DNA of 15,516 bases from Bacillota bacterium (lineage in GTDB: Bacteria; Bacillota; Clostridia; Christensenellales; Aristaeellaceae). The notes beneath the pieces were generated by a model. That model was not told the origin of the DNA. It searched no databases and worked only from the letters and a program-made list of their open reading frames with translations. The stretch covers positions 1-15,516 of the forward strand of contig JAEZJP010000316.1 of the NCBI GenBank assembly GCA_023415715.1. The letters are read 5' to 3'. Within the stretch, counting starts at the first letter, position 1, and each line of letters opens with the position of its first letter. Made by a program: the position numbers and the translations under genes. Positions 5,694 to 12,958 of this stretch are shown one piece after another.

Positions 5694-6191
5694 ATGTTGG
5701 ATTTTATTCTGACAAACCTTCCCATCATTATATGTTTTCTGGTGGGTATAGGCCTCTTGGTAGCGGAAGTATTTTTACCTGGATTCGGATTGCCTGGGAT
5801 ATCCGGCATCATCCTGGAGATTGTCACCGTCTGGCTGACTTGGGCGGATTATGGGCCAGTGGCCGCGCTGGGCATGACCATTGTGATCCTGGCGGTTATC
5901 GCCATCGCCATATCCGTTTCGCTTAAGTCCGCTGCCAGGGGACGGCTGTCAAGATCCAGCCTTATTTTAAACCATCAGGAAAGTGCGGCGGCGGGTTATA
6001 CCGCTACAGCGGATATGGATGTTTTCCTGGGCAAGGAGGGTTTAACCACCACAGTGCTCCGGCCTGCGGGAATTGCCGATTTTGACGGCGTGCGGCTGAA
6101 CGTGGTATCGGAAGGCGAATTCGTGGCTGCAAATACCAAGGTGCGCATCGAACAGGTGGACGGCGCAAAGATCATGGTGCGCCCAGTGTAA
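5694..6191 (+). CDS. NfeD-like membrane protein
   Basis: A 165-aa protein of the short NfeD (NfeD1b-like) class: two to three membrane helices in residues 5-80, including the typical LVAEVFLPGFGLPGISGIIL stretch, a short linker, then an OB-fold domain at about 105-165 that ends with FVAANTKVRIEQVDGAKIMV. NfeD proteins partner with SPFH-domain scaffolds (flotillins, stomatins) in bacterial membranes. The ATG follows AGGAGG. It lies directly before floA with a 63-base gap containing a GC-rich hairpin, the conserved NfeD-flotillin gene order. Confidence 0.92.
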   Translation: MLDFILTNLPIIICFLVGIGLLVAEVFLPGFGLPGISGIILEIVTVWLTWADYGPVAALGMTIVILAVIAIAISVSLKSAARGRLSRSSLILNHQESAAAGYTATADMDVFLGKEGLTTTVLRPAGIADFDGVRLNVVSEGEFVAANTKVRIEQVDGAKIMVRPV

Positions 6192-6199
6192 CGAAAAAG

Positions 6200-6220
6200 C
6201 CTGCCGGAAGGGCCGGCGGG
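6200..6220 (+). other. Intercistronic hairpin between nfeD and floA
   Basis: CCTGCCGG (6200-6207) pairs with CCGGCGGG (6213-6220), one G-U pair, five-base loop. No U-run follows, so it is more likely an mRNA stability or processing element than a terminator. Confidence 0.55.
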
Positions 6221-6254
6221 TAATTGTATATGATGAAAAGGAGGAGAACCGGTC

Positions 6255-7253
6255 ATGGATGCTTACGTATGGCTGATCTTTATTGTAATCGTTGCGCTGA
6301 TTGCGCTCACCATCCTCTTCCGCTTCGTGCCCCTGGGATTGTGGGTCAGCGCCTTGGCTTCCGGCGTGCGCATTTCCATCAGCACATTGGTCGGCATGCG
6401 CATCCGCCGCATCCAGCCCAGCCGTCTGGTGCTTCCGCTGATAAAAGCGAACAAGGCTGGCCTGGACCTTACCATCTCCAAGCTGGAGACCCACTACCTG
6501 GCCGGCGGCAATGTGGATAAGGTCATCAACGCGTTGATCGCCGCCCAGCGCGCCAATATTCAGATGGCGTTTGAAAAGGCCTGCGCCATAGACCTGGCCG
6601 GCCGTGATGTGTTCCACGCAGTGCAGATGAGCGTTACGCCAAAGGTTATTGAAACGCCGGTGGTGGCCGCCATCGCCAAGGACGGCATCGAGCTCCGTGC
6701 CAAGGCTCGGGTCACTGTTCGCACCAACATCGAGCGTTTGGTGGGCGGCGCCGGGGAAGAAACGGTCATCGCCCGCGTAGGCGAAGGCATCGTCACTACC
6801 GTCGGCTCCGCGGAGACGCACAAGCAAGTGCTGGAGAATCCCGACCTCATCAGCCGCACGGTACTGAACAAGGGTTTGGACGCCGGCACTGCCTTTGAGA
6901 TCCTCTCTATCGATATTGCCGACGTTGACGTGGGCCGCAACATCGGCGCACAATTGCAGATGGACCAGGCCGAAGCCGACAGGCGTATTGCCCAGGCCAA
7001 GGCTGAGGAACGCCGGGCCATGGCCGTCGCACATGAGCAGGAAATGAAGGCCGCCGTGCAGGAGATGCGCGCCAAGGTGGTGGAGGCCGAGGCAGATGTG
7101 CCCAAGGCCATGGCCACCGCTCTTAGGGAAGGAAAGCTGGGCGTGATGGACTACTATCAGATGCAGAACGTGATCGCCGATACCACCATGCGGGACGGTA
7201 TCGCCAAGGCCAGCACCCCCGCCGCATCCACCGAGGACGTTCAAAAGAAGTAA
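6255..7253 (+). CDS. floA: Flotillin-like protein FloA
   Basis: A 332-aa SPFH/band-7 membrane scaffold protein, close to the length of Bacillus FloA. A hydrophobic N-terminal segment (about residues 3-27) and a second one around 29-45 anchor it in the inner leaflet. The SPFH domain covers about 60-220, with the distinctive SVTPKVIETPVVAAIAKDGI stretch, and is followed by the EA-rich coiled coil (QAEADRRIAQAKAEERRAMA) typical of flotillins. FloA organises functional membrane microdomains and affects membrane fluidity, secretion and signalling. The ATG follows AAAAGGAGGAG. It is second in the nfeD-floA operon and followed by a membrane protein and a LytTR regulator. Confidence 0.96.
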   Translation: MDAYVWLIFIVIVALIALTILFRFVPLGLWVSALASGVRISISTLVGMRIRRIQPSRLVLPLIKANKAGLDLTISKLETHYLAGGNVDKVINALIAAQRANIQMAFEKACAIDLAGRDVFHAVQMSVTPKVIETPVVAAIAKDGIELRAKARVTVRTNIERLVGGAGEETVIARVGEGIVTTVGSAETHKQVLENPDLISRTVLNKGLDAGTAFEILSIDIADVDVGRNIGAQLQMDQAEADRRIAQAKAEERRAMAVAHEQEMKAAVQEMRAKVVEAEADVPKAMATALREGKLGVMDYYQMQNVIADTTMRDGIAKASTPAASTEDVQKK

Positions 7254-7280
7254 TCAGCTTTGACTGTTAGCCACTCGTTT

Positions 7281-7308
7281 TGCCCGGCGCGTTTCTTTGC
7301 GCCGGGCA
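7281..7308 (+). other. Intercistronic hairpin downstream of floA
   Basis: TGCCCGGCGC (7281-7290) and GCGCCGGGCA (7299-7308) form a perfect ten-base stem with an eight-base loop. No T-run follows on the plus strand. It may act as a weak terminator, a 3'-end stabiliser or a processing site; it also argues against starting the next gene at the ATG inside it (7297). Confidence 0.6.
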
Positions 7309-7329
7309 TTGCGGAAAGGAGGCGGCATC

Positions 7330-7917
7330 TTGGACGGCTTTATTGCCTTTCTCATCATTATAGGCATCGTCAATGCCATCATCAAATGGGCCAGAAAGCA
7401 GGTCGCCAATAACCAAAAGAGCGGGGGCGCCGAGCCTGAAAAGCCCTGGCAGCGCATGATAGGCGACATGGCAAAAACCATGGAGGCAACCATGACAGGC
7501 AAGCAGTCTGTTAGTGCCGCGCCCGCTGCGCCTGTATACAAGACGCTGAAAGCTCCTGTTTATAATGGAGAGGGCGCGGGTAGCCGCGAAGAGGGAACAT
7601 TCTCTGCCGGCTTGAACTATCAGCGGCCTGCCACCATATCGGACGCTCAGCTTGCCTCAAGCCCTTACTCGCTGTCTGCTGAAGGCACTTCCTTACCCCA
7701 GGAGCCTGCTCCTAAATGGCATGGCAGCCTTCCCGGAACGGAAGGATCCATGGCTCTCACTGCGAATATCAAGGATACACCCGTTGCGGAGCGCGTGCAT
7801 GAAACCTATCCTGCCTTGAATTTGCAGTTCAACCGGAATACGCTTGTACAGGCGGTTGTTATGCAGGAGATTCTTACAAGGCCACAAGACAGAAGAAGGC
7901 GGTGGACACCCCATTGA
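7330..7917 (+). CDS. Hypothetical single-pass membrane protein of the floA cassette
   Basis: A 195-aa protein starting at TTG 7330, chosen because AAAGGAGG ends seven bases upstream; an in-frame ATG at 7297 lies within a hairpin and has no site. Residues 2-19 form a hydrophobic helix, followed by a basic amphipathic stretch (IKWARKQVANNQK), then about 120 residues rich in A, P, S, G and T that look disordered. The C-terminus is ordered again, with LVQAVVMQEIL followed by a cluster of arginines (RPQDRRRRW). I recognise no named family. Position after floA and the 16-base overlap with the LytTR gene suggest a link to flotillin microdomains or to signalling through that regulator, which is inference. 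Confidence 0.75.
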   Translation: MDGFIAFLIIIGIVNAIIKWARKQVANNQKSGGAEPEKPWQRMIGDMAKTMEATMTGKQSVSAAPAAPVYKTLKAPVYNGEGAGSREEGTFSAGLNYQRPATISDAQLASSPYSLSAEGTSLPQEPAPKWHGSLPGTEGSMALTANIKDTPVAERVHETYPALNLQFNRNTLVQAVVMQEILTRPQDRRRRWTPH

Positions 7918-8663
7918 GCGATATCCGCGTTGTGATTGCCGATGACGACAGCGGCATGCGCACGGTCATGCGCCACATGATTGCCAAGGTGGAAGGGTTC
8001 ACTTTAGCCGGCGAGGCAGATAGCGGCCTTGCGCTTATGGAGCTTGTGGAGAAGCAGCACCCCCAGGTGGTGTTTGTGGATGTGGAAATGCCCGGCATGA
8101 GCGGTGTGGAATGCGCGCGCCTCATACAGGATATGGACCCGGCTACCGTGATCATATTCGCTACCGCCCATGACCAATATATGGGCGATGCTTTTGAAGT
8201 GTACGCTTTTGACTACCTGATCAAGCCCTTCAAAGTGGAGCGGGTGATAAGAACGCTGGAAAGGGCCCGCGACCGCATCAACCGGCGGGAGGAAAAGCCA
8301 CTTCCGGCGTTCAAGCCCCGCAACCAGGTGGCAGCCGGCCGCCTGATGCTGCACCACCGGGACGGAGTCAGCTTTTTGAACATGCAGGACATACTGCTCG
8401 TACAGCGGGAGGAGCGGGCCACGGTGATCTATACCATGAACGATGGCCGCTACGTCACCAGCGATTCCCTGGGCGATACCGAGGAGAGGCTGGATCCCAA
8501 CGTTTTCTTCCGGTGCCACAAGTCCTATATCATCAATCTGAACCACATCAAGGCCATTACGCCCTACGGCCGCTGGACATATGTGGTGCAATTGAATGGA
8601 ACCCAGCACGACGCGCTGATCACCCACGAGAAGTACGAAGAACTGGAGAAAATGTTTTCTTAA
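7902..8663 (+). CDS. LytTR-family response regulator (LytR/AlgR type)
   Basis: A 253-aa two-domain regulator. The receiver (residues 8-125) is complete: the acidic triad at Asp14-16, phospho-acceptor Asp60 in FVDVEMPG, Thr88 and Lys108 in DYLIKPF. A linker rich in R, K and P leads to a LytTR DNA-binding domain (about 145-250) with VTSDSLGDTEERL and the characteristic FFRCHKSYIINLNHIK segment. LytTR proteins bind tandem direct repeats near promoters and often control cell-envelope, autolysis or virulence genes. The start is either GTG 7902, which lacks a well-spaced site, or TTG 7914, which would give a TTGA overlap with the upstream stop and a GGTGG site. No sensor kinase is present in the window, so the regulator is an orphan here. 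Confidence 0.93.
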   Translation: MDTPLSDIRVVIADDDSGMRTVMRHMIAKVEGFTLAGEADSGLALMELVEKQHPQVVFVDVEMPGMSGVECARLIQDMDPATVIIFATAHDQYMGDAFEVYAFDYLIKPFKVERVIRTLERARDRINRREEKPLPAFKPRNQVAAGRLMLHHRDGVSFLNMQDILLVQREERATVIYTMNDGRYVTSDSLGDTEERLDPNVFFRCHKSYIINLNHIKAITPYGRWTYVVQLNGTQHDALITHEKYEELEKMFS

Positions 8664-8703
8664 ATTTTTGAGGAATGCTGCCGATACCGGATATATTTGA
8701 GCT

Positions 8704-8730
8704 CGGGGCGGAAGGATATTTTCCGCTCCG
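8704..8730 (+). terminator. Possible terminator after the LytTR gene
   Basis: CGGGGCGGAA (8704-8713) pairs with TTCCGCTCCG (8721-8730) with one G-U pair and a seven-base loop. The trailing sequence CTTTGCTCT is only modestly T-rich, so efficiency may be low. It closes the floA cassette and precedes the rex promoter. Confidence 0.55.
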
Positions 8731-8763
8731 CTTTGCTCTATCTAAGGAAAATGACCTTTGTCC

Positions 8764-8792
8764 TTGCTAAAAAAATATCAGAATGATATAAT
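8764..8792 (+). promoter_or_regulatory. Promoter of rex
   Basis: TTGCTA (8764-8769), a 17-base spacer and a perfect TATAAT (8787-8792). Two small inverted repeats overlap it: ATATC/GATAT (8775-8779, 8785-8789) and GAATG/CATTC (8781-8785, 8795-8799). I do not see the TTGTGAA-type palindrome known as the Rex operator. Confidence 0.8.
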
Positions 8793-8869
8793 AACATTCA
8801 ATAGATTATAAAAGGGATTATTTTCCTTTATACGAATGTCTATGGAAGATACTGAAAGGGGGAGTGCAT

Positions 8870-9499
8870 GTGGCGGGCTATGTGTCGGATGCCGTAATCC
8901 GCAGGCTGCCCGGTTATTACCGGCATCTGCGGGAATTGGAGGCGGCAGGCGTACATCAGATTTCATCCCAGGAATTGGGAAGGCGGATGCAGCTCACCGC
9001 GTCCCAGATCAGGCAGGACATTAACTGCTTTGGCGGGTTTGGCCGCCAAGGTTACGGCTATGAGGTGACAGCGCTCAAAGGGCACATCGCGGAGATACTG
9101 GGGCTTGACAAAAAGCATAGGATGATTATCATCGGAGCGGGGAACATTGGCCGCGCGGTGGCGAATTACCCATCCTTCGGTAGGGAAGGCTTTCAGACGG
9201 TGGCCATTTTTGATGCTGATCCCAGTAAGATCGGCACTGATGTGGCCGGCCTCAAGGTGCTCGGAACCGACGCTCTGGAAGCGTTTCTTAACGAAAACCC
9301 GGTGGATATCGGTGTTCTGGCAATGCCGGCGAAGGGTGCCCAGCAGGTTTTAAACCAATTGGTGGCGAAGGGCATCAAGGGTATCTGGAATTTTGCACCT
9401 ACGGACTTAAACCATCCCGACAATGTGACGGTAGTCAATGTTCACCTGAGTGACAGCCTGCAGATACTGTCCTTCAGGATGATCCGGGAAGATGATTAA
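8870..9499 (+). CDS. rex: Redox-sensing transcriptional repressor Rex
   Basis: A 209-aa repressor that binds DNA when NAD+ is abundant and releases it when NADH rises, controlling fermentation and respiration genes. It opens with VIRRLPGYYRHL, a hallmark of Rex, followed by a winged helix at about 32-64 with QLTASQIRQDINCFGGFGRQ. The Rossmann domain shows the dinucleotide-binding loop GAGNIG (89-94) and the later IGVLAMPA and GIWNFAP segments around the nicotinamide pocket; the C-terminal helix swaps between subunits. The start is taken as GTG 8870 because AAAGGGGGA ends six bases before it; GTG 8864 is possible but lies inside that site. A good promoter lies at 8764-8792 and a terminator at 9505-9544, so it is a single-gene unit. 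Confidence 0.96.
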   Translation: MAGYVSDAVIRRLPGYYRHLRELEAAGVHQISSQELGRRMQLTASQIRQDINCFGGFGRQGYGYEVTALKGHIAEILGLDKKHRMIIIGAGNIGRAVANYPSFGREGFQTVAIFDADPSKIGTDVAGLKVLGTDALEAFLNENPVDIGVLAMPAKGAQQVLNQLVAKGIKGIWNFAPTDLNHPDNVTVVNVHLSDSLQILSFRMIREDD

Positions 9500-9504
9500 A
9501 ATCA

Positions 9505-9544
9505 TTTTTTTACGGCATGGAAATGGGCTTTCCTGCCGTTCTTT
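9505..9544 (+). terminator. Rho-independent terminator of rex
   Basis: ACGGCA (9512-9517) plus GGAAA (9519-9523) pair with TTTCC (9529-9533) plus TGCCGT (9534-9539), with one bulged T at 9518 and a five-base loop. It is followed by TCTTTT and preceded by a run of seven T. Confidence 0.8.
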
Positions 9545-9578
9545 TAGCATAGAGCATTTTGTTTAAGGAGCGGATACC

Positions 9579-11327
9579 ATGGATCAGACCTCATCCAGGA
9601 GGAATTCTCAGGGCCGGGATCAGGTTTCCCAGCCCCGGGTCGTTCGCGCAAGGAATGTGGCCGACCGCTCCTTTGAGGAATCCTTCCCTCCCGTATCCGC
9701 AGCCAATCCCGGCCGTGCGCCGGTGCAGGGCGCCATGGGCCGTCAGGGCGCGGGCAGCCGGTCGGCGCGTTATAACGGGGATGCTTCGCGGTATACAGAC
9801 AGAGGCGGTTCAGGCTACCGGGAAGACTATTCCGGCCCGTCCAGGCGGAAGAACACCCATCCGGTCCTCTACGCCACGTTTATCATGGTCGCAACCCTTG
9901 GGCTTGTTGCCCTCGGCCTTGTAATGGCGCCTCAGCTCTTCGGCGTTTTTTGGAAGGATATGCCCAATTATGGTTTCATGAACGGTCAGCTGATTGCCTG
10001 GGATGCTTCCCGCATGAACGATTACAGGAGCAAGCGGAACTTCATGGCCCGGGATACCATTTTCCCAGGCGTGTATGTGGATAACGTCCACGTGGGGAAC
10101 ATGACCGTAGACCAAGCCAGGAGCGCTTTGCAGCAAAGCCCCGTGCAGTCGGACAGCGGCTTTTCGCTGACGGTAAATATCGGTAACCGTTCTTTCCCTA
10201 TCAACAGCCAGTTGGTTCCGCTTAGCCGAAATGTGGATCAGGTGCTGGAGCAGGCGTACGCTCTGGGCAGGCAGAATACATCGGGCGGCGCCTCCGCGAC
10301 GCCTTTTGAGCAACGTTTGGCCTCCACTGAAGAGCTGTACAACAATAACGTATTCCTTGCATCCCATACGTCGTATGACAAGTCTGCAGTTAGGGTGCTG
10401 ACCGACGAGATGGTGAACCGCATCAATAGAAACCCGGTGGATGCCACAGTACAATCGTTTGATTTCAATACCAAAAAGTTCACCTTCACCGACGAGGCTG
10501 TGGGCGTAAAAGTGGATGGGGAAGCGCTGTACCAGCAGGTGATCGCCAAGCTGGACGCCAAGGAGTATGGCCAGACCCTTACCTTCACGCCGGAGGTTAT
10601 AAACCCCCAGGTGACCAAGGTGGCGTTGATGAACAACTTCAAGCGCGTTTCCTGGTACACCACCGAGACTACCAACGATAAAAACCGCAATACCAACGTG
10701 GACCTGTCCTCCAAGGCCATCAACGGGCGTACGCTGATGCCGGGGGAAACGTTCTCCTTCAATCAAACCACCGGCCAGCGCACCGTGGAAAAAGGGTACA
10801 AGGAAGCTATTGCCATATCCGGCGGTCAGTCCGTGCCTGATATCGGCGGCGGCGTATGCCAAACCTCCGGCACGCTATTCAACGCGGTGGCCAGGGCCGA
10901 CCTGGAGATTGTGTACCGCAGCCCGCATGCATGGCCCAGCACCTATGTGCAAAAGGGGATGGATGCCACTGTTAACTGGCCTGACCTGGATTTCAAGTTC
11001 CGCAACAATAAGGATACGCCAATCTTCATCATCAGCTATTACAACGACCGGAAGATAACGGTGGAGATATACGGCATGAGCGTGGGCGATGGCGTATCCA
11101 TCGACTTGCAATCCGAAGTGGTGAAAACCATTCAGCCACCGTCCGATGTGAAGTACGTGCAAAATCCCAATCTGGAGCCTGGAACCAGCAAGGAAACCAT
11201 AAAGGCCAGAACGGGTTATGTAGTGGATACCTACAAGGTTTGGTACAAGGACGGCCAGGAGTTCAAGCGGGAAAAGATGTATACTTCCAACTACAAGGCG
11301 TACCAGAGAACGGTTGAATACAACTAA
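9579..11327 (+). CDS. VanW-family membrane-anchored protein with peptidoglycan-binding-4 domain
   Basis: A 582-aa protein. Residues 1-93 are a polar, R/S/G/Q-rich, probably disordered cytoplasmic tail. A single membrane helix follows at about 94-116 and the rest is expected outside the cell. Residues about 158-360 resemble the PG_binding_4 (YoaR-type) region, opening with FPGVYVDNVHVGNMTVDQA. The VanW domain spans about 365-495, with GETFSFNQTTGQRTVEKGY, the SGGQSVPDIGGGVCQTSGTL core and SPHAWPSTYVQKGMDATVNW. The end resembles a small beta domain with VDTYKVWYKDGQ. VanW takes its name from vancomycin-resistance clusters, but most homologues are chromosomal proteins of unknown role in the envelope. 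The ATG follows AAGGAG. There is no sign of a vancomycin resistance cluster here. Confidence 0.92.
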   Translation: MDQTSSRRNSQGRDQVSQPRVVRARNVADRSFEESFPPVSAANPGRAPVQGAMGRQGAGSRSARYNGDASRYTDRGGSGYREDYSGPSRRKNTHPVLYATFIMVATLGLVALGLVMAPQLFGVFWKDMPNYGFMNGQLIAWDASRMNDYRSKRNFMARDTIFPGVYVDNVHVGNMTVDQARSALQQSPVQSDSGFSLTVNIGNRSFPINSQLVPLSRNVDQVLEQAYALGRQNTSGGASATPFEQRLASTEELYNNNVFLASHTSYDKSAVRVLTDEMVNRINRNPVDATVQSFDFNTKKFTFTDEAVGVKVDGEALYQQVIAKLDAKEYGQTLTFTPEVINPQVTKVALMNNFKRVSWYTTETTNDKNRNTNVDLSSKAINGRTLMPGETFSFNQTTGQRTVEKGYKEAIAISGGQSVPDIGGGVCQTSGTLFNAVARADLEIVYRSPHAWPSTYVQKGMDATVNWPDLDFKFRNNKDTPIFIISYYNDRKITVEIYGMSVGDGVSIDLQSEVVKTIQPPSDVKYVQNPNLEPGTSKETIKARTGYVVDTYKVWYKDGQEFKREKMYTSNYKAYQRTVEYN

Positions 11328-11331
11328 CGAT

Positions 11332-11372
11332 TCCGCGAAGATGACTTGTCATCTTCGCGGATTTTTCTTTTT
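11332..11372 (+). terminator. Strong rho-independent terminator of the VanW gene
   Basis: A perfect 13-base stem (11332-11344 with 11349-11361, beginning TCCGCGAAGATGA) with a four-base loop is followed by TTTTTCTTTTT. It begins four bases after the stop codon. Confidence 0.95.
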
Positions 11373-11502
11373 GCTTGTATGCTGACTAGAATAAAAGCCT
11401 AAGGTTCTACTCCAGGTTTTTCTTAAATGGCCTTGGTGTAATTGTGTGTCAATTTGCGCAAGCTATCGCATGCTTTTAATAATAGGTTTTTGGGAATGGG
11501 GT

Positions 11503-11540
11503 GCGGGGAAGGGAATTTTTTCAAAAAGTCCCTTCCCCGC
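11503..11540. repeat. Perfect 12-bp palindrome with A/T loop
   Basis: GCGGGGAAGGGA (11503-11514) and TCCCTTCCCCGC (11529-11540) are exact inverted copies around a 14-base loop of T and A runs that can add a few more pairs. Neither flank is T-rich, so it is not a standard terminator. It lies in the 292-base gap between the VanW terminator and the tetR gene, 29 bases before the tetR -35 box. Apart from this element and that promoter I see nothing else in the gap. It could be a dispersed intergenic repeat or a regulatory site. Confidence 0.65.
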
Positions 11541-11568
11541 CTATCTTCTCCGCCTTATCCCGCGTTAC

Positions 11569-11597
11569 TTGACGGGGCTATATGCGAGGGATATACT
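11569..11597 (+). promoter_or_regulatory. Promoter of the tetR-acetyltransferase pair
   Basis: TTGACG (11569-11574), a 17-base spacer and TATACT (11592-11597). Transcription would start near 11604, only about 16 bases before the GTG start. This also argues against the longer reading frame that begins at 11446. Confidence 0.8.
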
Positions 11598-11619
11598 GGA
11601 ATGGAAAAGAGGTGGAAGC

Positions 11620-12315
11620 GTGCGCCGGGGAGATGAAAAAAAGCAGGCCATACTTGATGTGGCGGAGAGGTTGTTTTACCTGAAAGGGTATGAGCAAACC
11701 TCCGTGCAGGACTTGCTTGATGTTTTGAAGACAAGCAAGGGCAGCTTCTACCACCATTTTGAAAGCAAGTATGCGCTGCTGGAAACGCTGTGCTCCGAAA
11801 AGGCTGAAAAAGCGCTGGCCTTGGCGGAGGAAGCCTTAGGCAAAGAAACGGAGAGCTTAAGACGCCTGAACGCGGCACTTCACTTTGCGATTCCCATCCG
11901 TGAAGGGGAGGAGCAGTTTTTAACACTGCTGCTGCCCATGATCTTTTCTGAAAACGGGCGCATGCTGTACACCCAGTACAGCCAGGCGCTTTTGCAAGCC
12001 TTCCGGCCGGTAATAAGTACGCTGCTTACGCAGGCTTCGGCGGAAGGAATGGTGCATCTGTATCATCCTGAGCATACGGCGGATATGCTGATGGCTCTCT
12101 TTAATCAATGCTGGTTTGACGCGTCAAAGCATATGATGGATGCGCGCCGGAAAAACAGCGCCGTGGATCCGGCGGAACTGATGGAAGTTTTGCAGGCCTA
12201 CCGTTTTGCTATGGAGCGCATTCTGGACGCACCCTTCGGCAGCCTGGAGCTTGTAGGCTTGACGGAGCTTACGAAGGTCGTATCCCGGGTACTTATGGAA
12301 CTGAGGTTGAACTGA
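11620..12315 (+). CDS. TetR/AcrR family transcriptional regulator
   Basis: A 231-aa one-component regulator. The N-terminal helix-turn-helix (about residues 8-55) is typical: AILDVAERLFYLKGYEQTSV, then the recognition helix region SKGSFYHHFESKYALL. The remaining helical domain would bind a ligand and dimerise; its ligand cannot be predicted. The start is GTG 11620, with AAAGAGGTGG ending five bases upstream and a promoter just ahead. The frame is open back to 11446 but that part would lie upstream of the promoter. An acetyltransferase gene begins 18 bases after its stop, likely in the same transcript and perhaps its target. Confidence 0.92.
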   Translation: MRRGDEKKQAILDVAERLFYLKGYEQTSVQDLLDVLKTSKGSFYHHFESKYALLETLCSEKAEKALALAEEALGKETESLRRLNAALHFAIPIREGEEQFLTLLLPMIFSENGRMLYTQYSQALLQAFRPVISTLLTQASAEGMVHLYHPEHTADMLMALFNQCWFDASKHMMDARRKNSAVDPAELMEVLQAYRFAMERILDAPFGSLELVGLTELTKVVSRVLMELRLN

Positions 12316-12333
12316 CGATATAGTGGTGCACAT

Positions 12334-12882
12334 ATGAAGACACTGGAAACGGAAAGACTCGTATTGCGGCCCTTTGAGGATAAGGACCTGCATGATTTTC
12401 ACTTTTACTCCAAGGACCCGGCGGTAGGTCCCAACGCAGGCTGGCCGCCCCATGAGACCATGGCCCAGACCAAGGAGGTGCTGCTCCGCTTTATGTCGGA
12501 GGACAGCGTTTGGGCCATGGAAGAAAAAACGTCCCGTAAAGTCATTGGTTCGGTGGGCTTGCACCAGGATGAGCGGCGGGATAGGAGCGAAACCATACGC
12601 ATGATCGGTTATGCCTTGGGCAAGGACTGGTGGGGCAAAGGCTATATGACTGAGGCGGTACGAAGGGTCATAAAGCACTTGTTTGAGGAAAAAGGGCTGG
12701 ATCTTATTACGGTGTACCACTTTTCCCAAAACCTGCGCTCGCAAAGGGTGATTGAAAAATGCGGCTTCCGCTATGAGGGCATGCTGCGCATGGCCAGCAG
12801 GCTGTATGACGGCCAGATGCTGGATGACAAGTGCTATTCCATGACAAAAGAGGAGTATTTTTCAGGATTGAAAAGCCGGTAG
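12334..12882 (+). CDS. RimJ/RimL-type GNAT N-acetyltransferase
   Basis: A 182-aa acetyltransferase. It opens with ETERLVLRPFEDKDL, the standard start of the RimJ/RimL subgroup, has the acetyl-CoA-binding stretch GKGYMTEAVRRV, the NLRSQRVIEKCGFRYEGMLR motif, and ends with the YSMTKEEY pattern typical of these enzymes. Members acetylate N-termini of ribosomal proteins, small amines or antibiotics; the substrate here is unknown. The ribosome binding site is weak (GTGGTG region), consistent with translation coupled to the tetR gene 18 bases upstream. It converges with the TrmH-family gene; the 76-base gap between the stops shows only a weak AGTGG/CCACT hairpin. Confidence 0.9.
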   Translation: MKTLETERLVLRPFEDKDLHDFHFYSKDPAVGPNAGWPPHETMAQTKEVLLRFMSEDSVWAMEEKTSRKVIGSVGLHQDERRDRSETIRMIGYALGKDWWGKGYMTEAVRRVIKHLFEEKGLDLITVYHFSQNLRSQRVIEKCGFRYEGMLRMASRLYDGQMLDDKCYSMTKEEYFSGLKSR

Positions 12883-12958
12883 CCCTATACTGTAGAAATT
12901 GCGATTAGTGGGAGATTATTGGCCACTCATCTATTTCGAAAGCTTTATTCAGTTCGTT

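Noticed and set aside
6042..7244. A 400-codon open frame on the minus strand
   Set aside because: It lies antisense to nfeD and floA, is rich in His and Gly in the way typical of a reverse-frame shadow of GC-rich coding DNA, and has no ribosome binding site or family features.
9810..10862. A 350-codon open frame on the minus strand
   Set aside because: It is antisense to the VanW-family gene, which is clearly real, and shows no recognisable domain.
9579..11327. Vancomycin resistance determinant
   Set aside because: Only a VanW-family protein is present; no vanHAX-type ligase, dehydrogenase or dipeptidase genes are in the window.
11446..11619. N-terminal extension of the TetR gene
   Set aside because: This part is upstream of the TTGACG/TATACT promoter, contains a palindrome and is not needed; TetR domains normally begin just before the helix-turn-helix.
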